Below are positions 18,708-27,755 of a stretch of 64,000 nucleotides of DNA, one piece after another. The position numbers and the translations under genes were made by a program. The notes below the pieces were generated by a model that made no database searches, was not told the DNA's origin, and saw nothing but the letters and a program-made list of their open reading frames with translations. Within the stretch, counting starts at the first letter, position 1. Each line of letters opens with the position of its first letter. This stretch comes from Symbiodinium natans (lineage: Eukaryota; Sar; Dinophyceae; Suessiales; Symbiodiniaceae): assembly GCA_905221605.1 (NCBI GenBank), contig CAJNDS010001113.1, positions 971,163-1,035,162 of the forward strand, in the 5' to 3' direction.

Positions 18708-20030
18708 TCATATCTCCGGAGCCCCAAAATGAAAACGAGTTTCCCTGTAGTCGCCGGACATTCCGCAGGTAAAGAAGGTCTGCGTGCTCCCTGACAGGAT
18801 CCCACGTGGCCACTCGCACTCGATGTAACTGGGCTCAAACTCGAGGGGGATCTCTCGGAGGACGTGTTGTGTCTGCCACTCGATCAGCTGCATGTTCTCA
18901 TAGAACGCGTCCTCGCCCGAATGGAGCCCTGCGAACAGCATGAGCTGGTCCCCAAGGCTCTGGCACCTGTTGTTGATACAGCCTTTGGCTCTCCAGGTGG
19001 CCAACTGCTTAGGCTCACCTCCGTCCTGCAGCTCACAAACTTCGAAGTTGAACACCTCGCCATAAAGCTGCTCGAGATCCTCATCTTGGGTTGCACAAAC
19101 CCTGGCCACCAGCTGGCCACAGCGATCGACACCCGGAACCTCAACGTACGGGGGACGGGTGAACCCTCCTGCTTGGCCATCGGAGTGGTCACCCTCCTGC
19201 CAGTCAAACTTGCGCAGGGCCGGAACATAACCCTCCATTCGGTGATCCATCCCGTCGGTCACGGCTGGGAACTTGAACTTGAAGGGAACGGGAGGACCTT
19301 CCGGCTGGAAGTGCGCCGCGCAGAGATCATCCGCATCGACGCCGCAGAGGCGGAACTTCTGCAGCACCCCATCCTTCATGCCCTCCATGGCTTCGCCCGA
19401 ACGCCCCGGAGCCGTTAGCACGGTGGCAAGCTGATCTTGGAAGTGAAAGGCATGGATGGCCTGTCCATCCGGCACGGGCAAAGGGACCCGCCTCGCGCTG
19501 ACGTAGCCGCTGCCCGCCTGCACCGACCCCTGCAGCGCAAAGGGCTCGTTGGCGCCGATCAGCCAGATGTCCGACGGCTCGAAACGCTTGACCTCGTACT
19601 TGCCAATGTGGTCCTTGCAGGCAGATTCGTCAAGATGTTCATTGTACCAGCGCCAGGCAGGCCGGGTAGGAAATGCCAAAAGGCGATCACGGCCCACTTG
19701 CTGCACGATGGCACCCTCACACAAAGGGCCCCCCACAGGAACCTGGATGGTGCTCCACACGATCTTGCTCTCACGCCAGAGTTCGAGGGCCGGGATCCTC
19801 ACGACCTCCACCTCCCCACCACCACCGAGGCCCGAAGCTTCGAGAGTTTCGCTGTCGCGCAGCACCCGCGAGCCAGACATCAGGCGAAGGCCGCAGCGGA
19901 GCTCGGGCGGCCCACCGTAGCCAGCTGCCACGGCAGCACGGCGGAGGCTGGCCACGCGTTCCAAGGGTTCGATGGTACAATTGGCAATCTCTGCCCCGGA
20001 GCCGGCAGCTTTGAGGAGGATGTTGGGCAT
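18708..20030 (-). CDS. Intronless 440-aa protein with N-terminal ubiquitin-like domain
   Basis: One uninterrupted frame from ATG (20028-20030) to TGA (18708-18710), unlike the exon-broken genes around it. Residues about 3-80 look like a ubiquitin-like fold: LLKAAGSGAEI strand, a helix VASLRRAAVAAGY, then LRLMSGSRVLRDSETLEASG (the 'turn on, L-x-x-x-G' segment) and EVEVVRI. Residues 80-440 are beta-rich with repeated Trp-containing stretches (WRESKIVWSTIQV, RAKGCINNRCQSLGDQLMLF, WQTQHVLREIPLEFEP); a propeller-like fold is possible but not shown. There is no signal peptide or membrane segment. Such N-terminal ubiquitin-like domains occur on many dinoflagellate proteins; the role here is unknown. 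The upstream 120 bp has only a weak TTTGGCT match to the spliced-leader end. The start is chosen because the ubiquitin-like strand begins right at Met1. Confidence 0.8.
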   Translation of the reverse strand: MPNILLKAAGSGAEIANCTIEPLERVASLRRAAVAAGYGGPPELRCGLRLMSGSRVLRDSETLEASGLGGGGEVEVVRIPALELWRESKIVWSTIQVPVGGPLCEGAIVQQVGRDRLLAFPTRPAWRWYNEHLDESACKDHIGKYEVKRFEPSDIWLIGANEPFALQGSVQAGSGYVSARRVPLPVPDGQAIHAFHFQDQLATVLTAPGRSGEAMEGMKDGVLQKFRLCGVDADDLCAAHFQPEGPPVPFKFKFPAVTDGMDHRMEGYVPALRKFDWQEGDHSDGQAGGFTRPPYVEVPGVDRCGQLVARVCATQDEDLEQLYGEVFNFEVCELQDGGEPKQLATWRAKGCINNRCQSLGDQLMLFAGLHSGEDAFYENMQLIEWQTQHVLREIPLEFEPSYIECEWPRGILSGSTQTFFTCGMSGDYRETRFHFGAPEI

Positions 20031-20302
20031 GGTCGCAAACGAGTGCTGCGAATGCGAGGACCATACACAACTTTACACAACTCCTGACTGATCAGCCAAA
20101 CAGCTGCAGAAGCTGAGTTCACGAAGCCATACGCTGTCGATGCTGTGCAAGCGCAGACAAGACTCTCCCAGCATGGACCTGAACCCTAAACGCCCCCCCC
20201 CCCCCACAGCCCAAGCGAGTTGCTGCTCCTTAAAGGGATCATAGAAACCAACAATTCTTTCAACGATTTCTCCCCAAGTACCCCTAAAAAGAGAGTAGAT
20301 TG

Positions 20303-20334
<32 letters not shown>

Positions 20335-20379
20335 GCGGGGGGGGGGGCATGCCAGAGAGGTGTCTGGCGTCCCAGAAAA

Positions 20380-20524
20380 CTAGGGGATAGGATTAGGGGG
20401 ACCCCTTGGGGATATAGACCCTCTGAATAAGGTCCCCTTTTTTCAGAGAGCCAGAAGAGGGTTCAGAAGGGGTTCGTTAAGAAGGGGCTCCCTTTGAAGG
20501 GTCCCCCCTTCTCCTACCTAGGAG
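20380..20524. mobile_element. Inverted-repeat element, family 1, copy B
   Basis: Reads GGGGATAGGATTAGGGGGAC ... AGACCCTCTGAATAAGGTCC ... GAGAGCCAGAAGAGGGTTC ... GGGTCCCCCCTTCTCCTACC, the reverse complement layout of the copy at 2110-2212. The right end (AAGAAGGGGCTCCCTTTGAA onward) is present again at 20553-20604 after a short telomere-like insert. Confidence 0.8.
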
Positions 20525-20705
20525 TTTAGGGTTTGGGGTTTTTGGGTTTTAGGGTTTAAGAAGGGGCTCCCTTTGAAGGGTCCCCCCTTATCCTACCTAG
20601 GAAAAACACATCCCCCCGAGGTCGGAGAGGCCTCAAAGGACGAGGTGAGGATGCTGCACCTCGATGAAAGCCCGGGATGGGTTTAAGGTCTGGTTCGTGC
20701 CTTAT

Positions 20706-20818
20706 AGGGTTTAGGGTTTAGGGTTTAGGGTTTAGGGTTTAGGGTTTAGGGTTTGGGGTTTGGGGTTTGGGGTTTGGGGTTTAGGGTTTGGGGTTTGGGG
20801 TTTGGGGTTCTTAGGGTG
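20706..20818. repeat. Telomere-type array with TTTGGGG block
   Basis: Seven TTTAGGG then about eight TTTGGGG units, plus orientation. Confidence 0.93.
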
Positions 20819-21597
20819 TAGCACTGGTCAGCTGAACGCAAGAGCGTGAAGACATGCCCACCCCAAGACCACCCATTTTCCAACTCGCAGCAAACCAAAC
20901 GGGAGCAAGCGCAAACCAAGCGACACCACTCAAAATCCACATGTGACACAGGGCTAAAACTTGACACATGGACCCTTCACATGCTTGGAGCGCTTGGGAG
21001 TCACGTGGAACACTCGAAACACATGGCCACCCCTCCCCTAGTTGCACTGGGGACGGTCTGGGCCCAAGGGCCCCTTCATTCATGTGGCCTGGTAGCCTTC
21101 CAAAGCTGGCAAACTGTTCGCCTATTCGAAAAAAGGTCTGGGGCGCCGGGGAGAAAGAGAGAGAGAGAGCGGTAATGGTAGCTTCCGGAGCGCGGTTTGA
21201 GCTCATTCACCAAGTTTGTTTACTCTTTCCGTACTACGGGCACACTTGTGGTGTCAGGGGACCTCCTCCCAAATCGCATCTCAAAACCGTGCACACCAAG
21301 GCACATCAGGGGAGTGGCGCCACTGTGATGGTAAGCATAGGTGCTCCTCAGCGGCGTTTAACTTAAACCCAAAGAAAGAAAAATGCCTAAAGTCATGAAA
21401 GAGTTGGTAAGACTTGTGTCACTATGAAATCACGAAATCACTTCACACTAGTGAAGCTGTCAATGAGATCCAATGATCCAACAGGAATTGCAAACAAACA
21501 TTGTTCTGCTGAAGCTACAGGTTTTCAGCCCTCTCCCTGGCTTCTTCAGGGACTCAGGCGGGTTGTTCAGGGGGCTCAGGGAGGCCAGAGATACCCG

Positions 21598-21628
<31 letters not shown>

Positions 21629-22033
21629 CAACTTTCGGCAACTCCCCACCCAAACTCCCCCCAAGCCCTGTAAACCCTATGAGCCCGCCGCCTCTAAACC
21701 CTTCGCGCCAGGCCACAGGGAAGAAGGGTTCCACCAGTGGCGCCAACTTAGCACCAGAAACCACAGCCCCAGTGGGGTGAACCTCGGTTGGATGCTTGGA
21801 GTTTAGGGTTTTGGGTCCAAGGGTTGAGGATAGGGCTGAGGGTCCAGGGTGGCGTCCTTCGCGAGCTTTGGGGAGGTGCCTGCTCGAGTTCTGAACTCCT
21901 GCACCCAAGCAAACCCTCAAAACCCTTGCCAGCCCTGAAGGGTTTAACCCGAAACCCTAAACCCTAAACCCTCAAACCCTAAACCCTCAACCCTAAACCC
22001 TCAACCCTCAACCCTAAACCCCCCGTCACTCAG

Positions 22034-25000
22034 CTTGGCCGCAGCGGGATGTTCAACTTTCGGTTCACGTCCGCCCGCGCACGAACCAAGGTTGTGACCA
22101 CCTTGGGCGCATCGTCGGCGGGGGTTTTAGGGTTTTAGGGTTTCGGGTTTAGGGCTTGGGGCTTTTCAGGCCTTTTCAGGGTTCAGGGTTCTAACGGGGA
22201 CTTTCCTTGCAGGGGTTTCAAAGGGTTTCTTGGGTGAGGTGTTAGAGTGGTTCTTGAACCGTTAAGCCCCCACAGACAACCAGCCCACCAAAACCCAAAG
22301 CAGCCCCCAAAGAACTGACTCCGGGGGGGGGGGGGGGGGGGGAGGGCGCCCCAAAACCTAAGGCCTAACCCCGAAACCCCAAAAACCCTAAACCCTAAAC
22401 CCTGAACCCTAAGAACCCTGAACCCTGAACCTAAACCCTGAACCCTAAGAACCCTCAACCGGGTCTAAGCACTGATGGTTGGATGTTTGCAGCATTGTTC
22501 AAAAGGCCGGGCGGCCTCCTTCGAAGCCGCGCCGTGGAGCAACCTCGCTGGGAGGTGTCCCAACCCGAAACCCGAAACCCTGAACCCTGAACCCTAAACC
22601 CTAAACCCTAAACCCTAAACCCTAAACCCTAAACCCTAAACCCTAAACCCTAAACCCTAAACCTTCCCCCCGGACTTCTCAGGCTCTCTGCGCAACCTCA
22701 GGACTTAGGCTCCACCCCCCCGGCTCTCAGAAGAACATGCGGCGCCTGGCCCGGGCCTCGGATGCGAAAATCCCTCCTACCCTACCCGGGGACTCCAAAA
22801 CCCTTTAATTAAGGAATATACCTTAAATCATATTAGGGTTCCTATTCTAATCTAGGGTATATTCCTTAATTTAAGGGGATTTGGAGTCTCTGGGTACTCT
22901 CTGAAATGCTAAAGCCCCCCCAAACCCCGGCGGAGAAGTCTCCCTAAACCCCCAACGCCCTAAACCCCCCCCCCCCCCAGCTTGACATCCTTGCATCCCA
23001 AGACGCCCAGCTTGCAGGCCCTCGGTCAACAAAGGCATTGGAACTCGGTGGAGGAGCTCCTTGAAGGCTTCAGGGAGCCCTAGAAGGGGGGAGGTTTGAG
23101 GCTTCAGGTGGGTTTTAGGGGGTTCAGGCTTTGAGGGTTTGGGGAAACGTCTCAGTAGGGCTTCTGGGGGGTTTGGGGGTTCCGGGATGTAGGGTTTGGG
23201 GAAACGCCTCAGGGTTTGAAAGGGGACTGTGTGCAAGAGACTAAGCTCGGCATGGCAATTCTTGAAGCACTAAACCGTGCCCAAGCCCCAAACCCTAGAC
23301 CCTAGACCCTAGACCCTAGACCCTAAACCCTAAACCCTAAACCCTCCATCCTTGATGGCATCCAGCGAGCCGGCCGCACAAGCTGCCTCGAAGGCCACGT
23401 AGCCCAAGGAATCGGGGACTGCCTCGCGAATACCTTCGGCTGGAAAAGTTCGTCAGGGTTTAGGGTTTAGGGTTTAGGGTTTAGGGTTTAGGATTTGGGG
23501 GTTTAGAGGTTTAGGGGCTTAGGGGCTTAGGGGTTTAGGGGTTAGGGGTTTAGGGGTTTAGGGGTTCAGGGGTTCAGGGGTTAGGGGGTTTGGGGGTTCA
23601 GGGTTAGGGGGTTTGGGGGTTCAGGGGTTCAGGGGTTCAGGGGTTTAGGGGTTTAGGGGTTTAGGGCTTAGGGCACTTGTAACCCAATGATAGCTGTAGT
23701 CATCATCCGAGCAATGAGCCCCCCCCCCCCACCAGAAGTCATTCCTCCAAAAATGTGGCCACAAGTGGCTTCTAAGCCCGAAAACTGCTTGAAGTTGAGC
23801 TCGCTTGCTGCAGGCGTTTTTAGCTTTAGGGTTTGAGGTTTAGGGTTTAGGGTTTAGGGTTTAGGGTTTAGGGTTTAGGGTTTTGGGTTTTGGGTTTAAT
23901 TAGGGCTTAGGGTTTTGGGTTTTGGGTTTTGGGTTTTGGGTTTGGGGTTTTGGGTTTTGGGTTTGGGTTTAGGGTTTACCCCCCCGAAACCCCCAAACAT
24001 CGCCCAAGAAGAAGTTGGGATCAGGCGCCAGCGGTGCGCAGGATCTGGATGCCTTTCACGGTCAAAGGTGCGAGTTCAAAATGTCTCTCAACAGTTCGCG
24101 CCCTACATGCTAAATGGCCCCTCAATCCTGCAGGCCCCATAGGGGTGAAGCACCAAGAAGGGTGGCTGCCGATTCGGGGCTTGGACCCCCTGAGTCACCC
24201 TCCAGGCAGAGGCTTTGCTTGCCCCCCCAAAACCCGCCCAAACCCCAACAAGTCTAACCCTTCTGTGTTGTCCTATTGTGGTGTGAATACCACTCCTGCT
24301 CAGGAAACAAGGTTATAGGGTTTATAGGGCTTGTAGGGCTTATAGGGCTTACAGGGTTCAAAGGGCCTCTTATCCCACCCCCCCACCCGCCCCCCCCCCC
24401 CACACAAGCCTTCCACGTTGTCCCCCGAGGCGGCCCAGTGCAGTGCCGTCGCGCCGGTGCCGTTCGCGGCGTTGGCGTCCGCCCGGCGCGCGAGGAGCCT
24501 GTGGAGGCTGCCCGACTGCTTGAAGGTTCGCTTGGGTACTCGCAAGGCAGGGCGACGCTAACTAAGAGTTTCTGTTTAGGGTTGAGGGTTGAGGGTTGAG
24601 GGTTTAGGCTTTAGGGCTTGAAGGTTCATCTGGGTACTCAGAAGTAGGGTTGTAAAGCCCCTGACATACGGCTACAGCCATCTGTTGTAGAGGTCTAGGG
24701 TTGAGGCTCCGGGTTTGGGCGTTTCGGGTTTTGAGGTGTTCGTAGAGGGCTTAGGGTTTCGGATTTAGGGCTTAAGGTTTAGGGTTTAGGGTTTAGGGTT
24801 TCGGGCTTCGGGCTTCGGGCTTCGGGCTTCGGGCTTCGGAGAACAACACTCCATGCTTAAGGAACGACGTACCTTCTTCTGTCGCGGGGGGCGGGATCCC
24901 AACAAGTTCATGGAGCAAACGCTGGGCAGACAAGGGGCTGCTGCAAGGCTTCGTTGTGGCCCAGGTAGCCTCGAGGCAAGAACGCGCGGCTTTCGAAGAC

Positions 25001-26402
25001 CAGGCTTGGGGTTTAGGGTTTAGGGTTTAGGGTGTAGGGTTTAGGGTTTAGGGCTTAGGGCTTAGGGCTTAGGTCTTAGGGCTTAGGGTTCAGGGTTTAG
25101 GATTTAGGGTTGAGGGTTTAGGGTTTAGGGTTTACGGTTTAGGGCTTACGGTTTAGGAATTTTGGTGTAGAAAGGGGGTACCCCTGGCCTTGTTAAGGGA
25201 ATCTAATCCCCTACCCGGGAATGAGTCTTCCTGAACGCCCCATTATCCCTTGTTAAGGGAGTAAAGATGACTCAAGGACTACTTCATAATTCAGGCTAAT
25301 TGGAGTCTCTCTGCATTCACCACGATACAAGCTGCGGCTACTTCATGGGTTGAGGGATTCGGGATTCGGGTCCATAGGGCTGAGGGTTGAGCAACCACAG
25401 CCCTCCCAAATGGCAACACAGAAACTACGCGCCAGCGGCCCTGAACCCGAGAGTACTGATGCTACGTCTCCGCGCAGCCAGCGGGCTGCACATGTGAAGG
25501 CCCGACGTGCCGCGGGCGAACTGGCAGAAGGGCGCCGCCTGCCTCTACCAAGGGAGGCTCTTAGGGTTTAGGGTTTAGGGTTTAGGGTTTAGGGTTTAGG
25601 GTTTAGGGTTTAGGGTTTAGGGTTTAGGGTTTAGGGGGGTGGAAGGGTTCCTTCCTTGAGGGCTTTGATGCCCTAGCCGCTGAAGCTATGAGGCTGCGCA
25701 AGCCTGGCTCCAAAACAAGCAAGTTCAGCAAAGCTTTGAAGAAAAGGAGCAGGAGGGGGCTTTAACTTTCTTTCCGCTTGTAGACGAGGGCCACCCAATC
25801 TAAGCCCCATCGGAGACGATGAACCTCAACTTCACATGGGGAGTTTGCGAGAATAGGGACCCCCTGGTAGGATTCTCTTGTAATAAGAACCCAATAAGGT
25901 ACCCCCCCCCTAATTTCGGAAACCCTAAGCCCTAAACCCTAAACCCTAAACCCCAAACCCCTGGGCACGCCAATCCGGCCCAGCCACGCGATGGCATCGT
26001 TTGGGTCTGCTTGATGCTCCAACCTCAGGTCGCTTCGAGGGAAGGCTCCCCATGCTGGGCGTTTCCCACAGTAGGGGTCCCCCCCCCAAACAACCCCCCA
26101 AAACACAGTCATCCTTCTTAAGAAGGCCCCCTTAAAGGGGCACCGCCCTTGCTTCGGAAACTCCACTTCTGGGAGTTTACGAAAACGAGGGACCGCTATA
26201 AGAGACCCCAAATGTAGGATTCCCTTCTAAGAAGGGCCCAAGAACGGTTGCCCCCCGAATTTCGGAAACCCCTCCCCATGTTGCAAGCCGAGCAGCAGGC
26301 TGTAGACAAGCATCGGGTTGCCGAGCAAGGAGGCGTAGCATAGAGGTGTCCACCCGGCCGCATCCCGCCCCGTGACATCTGAAAAGCCGTTCCTCAGATA
26401 AG
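22034..26402 (-). CDS. Ankyrin-repeat protein gene (multi-exon, partial)
   Basis: Minus strand, read right to left. Exons carry repeat after repeat: about 26292-26402 (DAAGWTPLCYASLLGNPMLV), 25970-26023 (LEHQADPNDAIAWLGRIG), 25433-25543 (TSGLHMCSPLAARRRSISTL), 24932-24970 (YLGHNEALQQP), 24410-24518, 24029-24052, 23778-23807, 23351-23439, about 22990-23059 (ELLHRVPMPLL), about 22512-22542 (LLHGAASKEAA) and 22034-22101 (VVTTLVRARADVNRKLN). The chain 24518 to 23351 joins perfectly in phase. Donors are mainly GC (GCTTGT, GCGCCT, GCTTAG) with one GA (GATGGA). Introns hold telomere arrays, family 2 and family 4 elements and poly-C runs. Ankyrin repeats mediate protein binding; no other domain is visible, so the cellular role is open. 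The start and stop were not found. Confidence 0.75.
22133..22455. other. Ankyrin-gene intron: arrays and poly-G
   Basis: Degenerate TTTAGGG at 22121-22195, unique sequence, poly-G at 22323-22342, then CCCTAAA/CCCTGAA units at 22377-22458. Confidence 0.6.
22561..22666. repeat. CCCTAAA array
   Basis: About 14 units on plus in an ankyrin-gene intron. Confidence 0.94.
22784..22896. mobile_element. Inverted-repeat element, family 2, copy B
   Basis: Starts ACCCGGGGACTCCAAAACCC and ends with the inverted GGATTTGGAGTCTCTGGGT; core CCTTAAATCATATTAGGGTTCC is the reverse complement of that in the copy at 12262-12370. In an ankyrin-gene intron. Confidence 0.85.
23351..23439 (-). CDS. Ankyrin exon
   Basis: 89 nt encoding EGIREAVPDSLGYVAFEAAC then AAGSLDAIK, an ankyrin helix pair. 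Acceptor TTTTCCAG; ends in phase 0 at GATGGA, a GA-type donor, and continues with ELLHRV in the next exon (from 23059). Confidence 0.78.
23457..23680. repeat. Degenerate telomere block, TTTAGGGG type
   Basis: Starts as TTTAGGG, becomes 8-bp units such as TTTAGGGG and TTCAGGGG. Ankyrin-gene intron between 23439 and 23778. Confidence 0.9.
23778..23807 (-). CDS. Ankyrin micro-exon (30 nt)
   Basis: Encodes SELNFKQFS; leading CA completes Ala (AGA), trailing G starts the Gly/Ala codon at the next junction. Acceptor CCTGCAG, donor GCTTAG (GC). Phases fit both sides. Confidence 0.65.
23823..23979. repeat. Telomere block with TTTTGGG run
   Basis: TTTAGGG then a run of TTTTGGG variants at 23881-23970. 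Ankyrin-gene intron. Confidence 0.9.
24029..24052 (-). CDS. Ankyrin micro-exon (24 nt)
   Basis: Encodes IQILRTAG. With the G from the exon at 24410-24518 it completes TALH-WAASGDNVEG-IQILRTAGA, a full-length ankyrin helix pair. Acceptor GAAAG|G, donor GCGCCT (GC). Without the neighbouring exons it would be invisible. Confidence 0.7.
24310..24358. repeat. Nine-bp derivative repeat (TTATAGGGC)
   Basis: About five 9-bp units such as TTATAGGGC, apparently derived from the telomere unit, just downstream of the ankyrin exon at 24410. The adjacent stretch is poly-C rich. Confidence 0.75.
24410..24518 (-). CDS. Ankyrin exon
   Basis: 109 nt encoding LLARRADANAANGTGATALH followed by WAASGDNVE, i.e. 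the end of one ankyrin repeat and start of the next. Acceptor TTCAAG; donor GCTTGT (GC). Ends in phase 1. Confidence 0.85.
24777..24840. repeat. TTTAGGG array turning into CTTCGGG
   Basis: Three TTTAGGG units followed by six CTTCGGG units. Confidence 0.9.
25008..25160. repeat. Degenerate telomere block
   Basis: TTTAGGG, GCTTAGG and variant units, plus orientation, in the ankyrin-gene intron between 24970 and 25433. Confidence 0.9.
25560..25635. repeat. Telomere-type array
   Basis: About ten perfect TTTAGGG units. Confidence 0.95.
25837..25927. mobile_element. Inverted-repeat element, family 4, copy A
   Basis: Starts GGGGAGTTTGCGAGAATAGG, ends TAATTTCGGAAACCCTA; interior carries GTAGGATTC...AATAAGAACCC as in the other copies. 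Confidence 0.6.
25970..26402 (-). CDS. Two ankyrin exons
   Basis: 26292-26402 encodes DVTGRDAAGWTPLCYASLLG then NPMLVYSLL; 25970-26023 encodes LEHQADPNDAIAWL. Together they make the T-P-L...LLEHxADPN ankyrin core. The donor of the first is ambiguous among several GC dinucleotides (GCTGCTCGGC). A family 4 inverted element (26170-26275) lies in the intron. Confidence 0.75.
26170..26275. mobile_element. Inverted-repeat element, family 4, copy B
   Basis: Starts GGGAGTTTACGAAAACGAGG and ends GAATTTCGGAAACCCCTCC; interior GACCCCAAATGTAGGATTCC matches copies at 36.1 and 37.9 kb. Inside an ankyrin-gene intron. Confidence 0.75.
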
Positions 26403-26455
26403 CTTCGAAGTGAGTGAGAGAGAGAGAGAGAGAGTAGAGAGAGAGAGAGAGAGTA

Positions 26456-26486
<31 letters not shown>

Positions 26487-27755
26487 TCCCACCCCCGCGA
26501 CCAGAAGAGCAGCGACCTGCTTTCAAGAGCTGGGAGGGGTTCCCTCGAGCGTCGCATGGCGCCTATTTGCGTGCTGCTTCAACACGCCCCATCTTAGGGG
26601 GCTTCCTACAACAAGGATTGGCAAGCCCAAGCCCACACATAAACCCAGGCGTCTGGTGCATGTACTCTGCCAGGAAGAAGTCCGCCGGGTCTGTGGCATC
26701 AGACAGGAAGCCTGGCAAAGGTTCAATGTTTAGGGCTTTCGGGCTGTGTAGGGTTAAACTTGACCACAGGGCGAACGAAAGCTTGGGCCCCGAAGGTGAC
26801 ACGCGGCCGCTGTTGTTGTTGTTGTTGTTGTTGTTGTTTTCTTAAAGTCCATGTTGCACTATCTCGGTTATGTTGGGACACAAGCTGACAAGCTGCAAGC
26901 CCTGGGTTGAAGGCTGTAAACAAAACCTCCCGCCAGGTCCGTGGAGTTAGCTTTCGCGATCATCGCAAGGTTCCGATCTACAACTTTATGTCTAAGATGT
27001 ATCTCCTTGACTTAGGGGTATTGTTTGGGATGTTCCACCTTGTACTAACAGTCCTTATTTGGGATGACAACAGCCCGTACTAACATCCCTATGAAGGGGG
27101 AACATCCCAAGGTGTGAGGGAGCCCTTGGCCTTACCCACGTGCTTTTCGACAACGTGCACACTTGGGACGGTTTCGGGGTCTGGGACTCTGAGGGCAGGA
27201 CTACTAGACTCATTCTTGGCTGCTGTAGGGTCCAGGGTTTAGGGTTGAGGGCTTAGGGTTTAGGGTTCGGGGTTTAAGGTTTGGGGTTTAGGGTTTAGGG
27301 TTTACGGTAACCTCATTCAAGGTACTTTTGTAGCCCTATGTCCTTGGACCTTCTCAAGTAGAGGCTTAAGATGCGCCTGCCCGGATTTGGCCCTTGCAAA
27401 CTCTGAGGTTCCTTGAGGCCGAACCCCCCACCGGAAGCAAGGCATCGTGGCTGGGCTAGGTCTTAAGGAAGCGCCCCCCCCCCTTTCAACAACCAATATT
27501 AATAATTATTATTATTACTATTATTATTACAATCATAATAATAATAATAGTAATATTTAATAATAATCATAATAAGAATAATCATAATAATAATAAAACA
27601 ATACTAACAACAATATATACATATATATATATATGTACATACATACATATATATATATATATGTATGTCTGCATGTACACATGTACATATATATATATAT
27701 ATATAAACCAAACCCCCCCCCCACCCCCCGCCCAAGCCCAAACGGCTGCAGGCAC
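26403..27755. other. Spacer: GA tract, GTT repeat, element, AT-rich repeat
   Basis: (GA)n at 26411-26487; a codon-biased minus frame at 26640-26725 (DPADFFLAEYMHQTPG) that may be an exon upstream of the ankyrin exons; (GTT)n at 26811-26838; family 3 element at 27025-27110; degenerate telomere units at 27230-27307; AT-rich (AAT)n and (TA)n tracts at 27495-27705; a C-rich run at 27711-27732. Confidence 0.5.
27025..27110. mobile_element. Inverted-repeat element, family 3, copy A
   Basis: Starts TTGGGATGTTCCACCTTGTA, ends GGGGGAACATCCCAA. Interior CTAACAGTCCTTATTTGGGA resembles copies at 28112 and 36660. Confidence 0.8.

Larger units (their letters stand above)
20031..22033. other. Upstream flank: poly-G, elements and arrays
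   Basis: Poly-C at 20190-20202; poly-G of about 40 at 20308-20347; family 1 element at 20380-20524 with a partial repeat at 20553-20604; TTTAGGG/TTTGGGG array at 20706-20815; unique sequence 20820-21570 with open frames on both strands but no motif; poly-C of about 30 at 21598-21627; CCCTAAA/CCCTCAA array at 21950-22022. No gene recognised. Confidence 0.5.
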
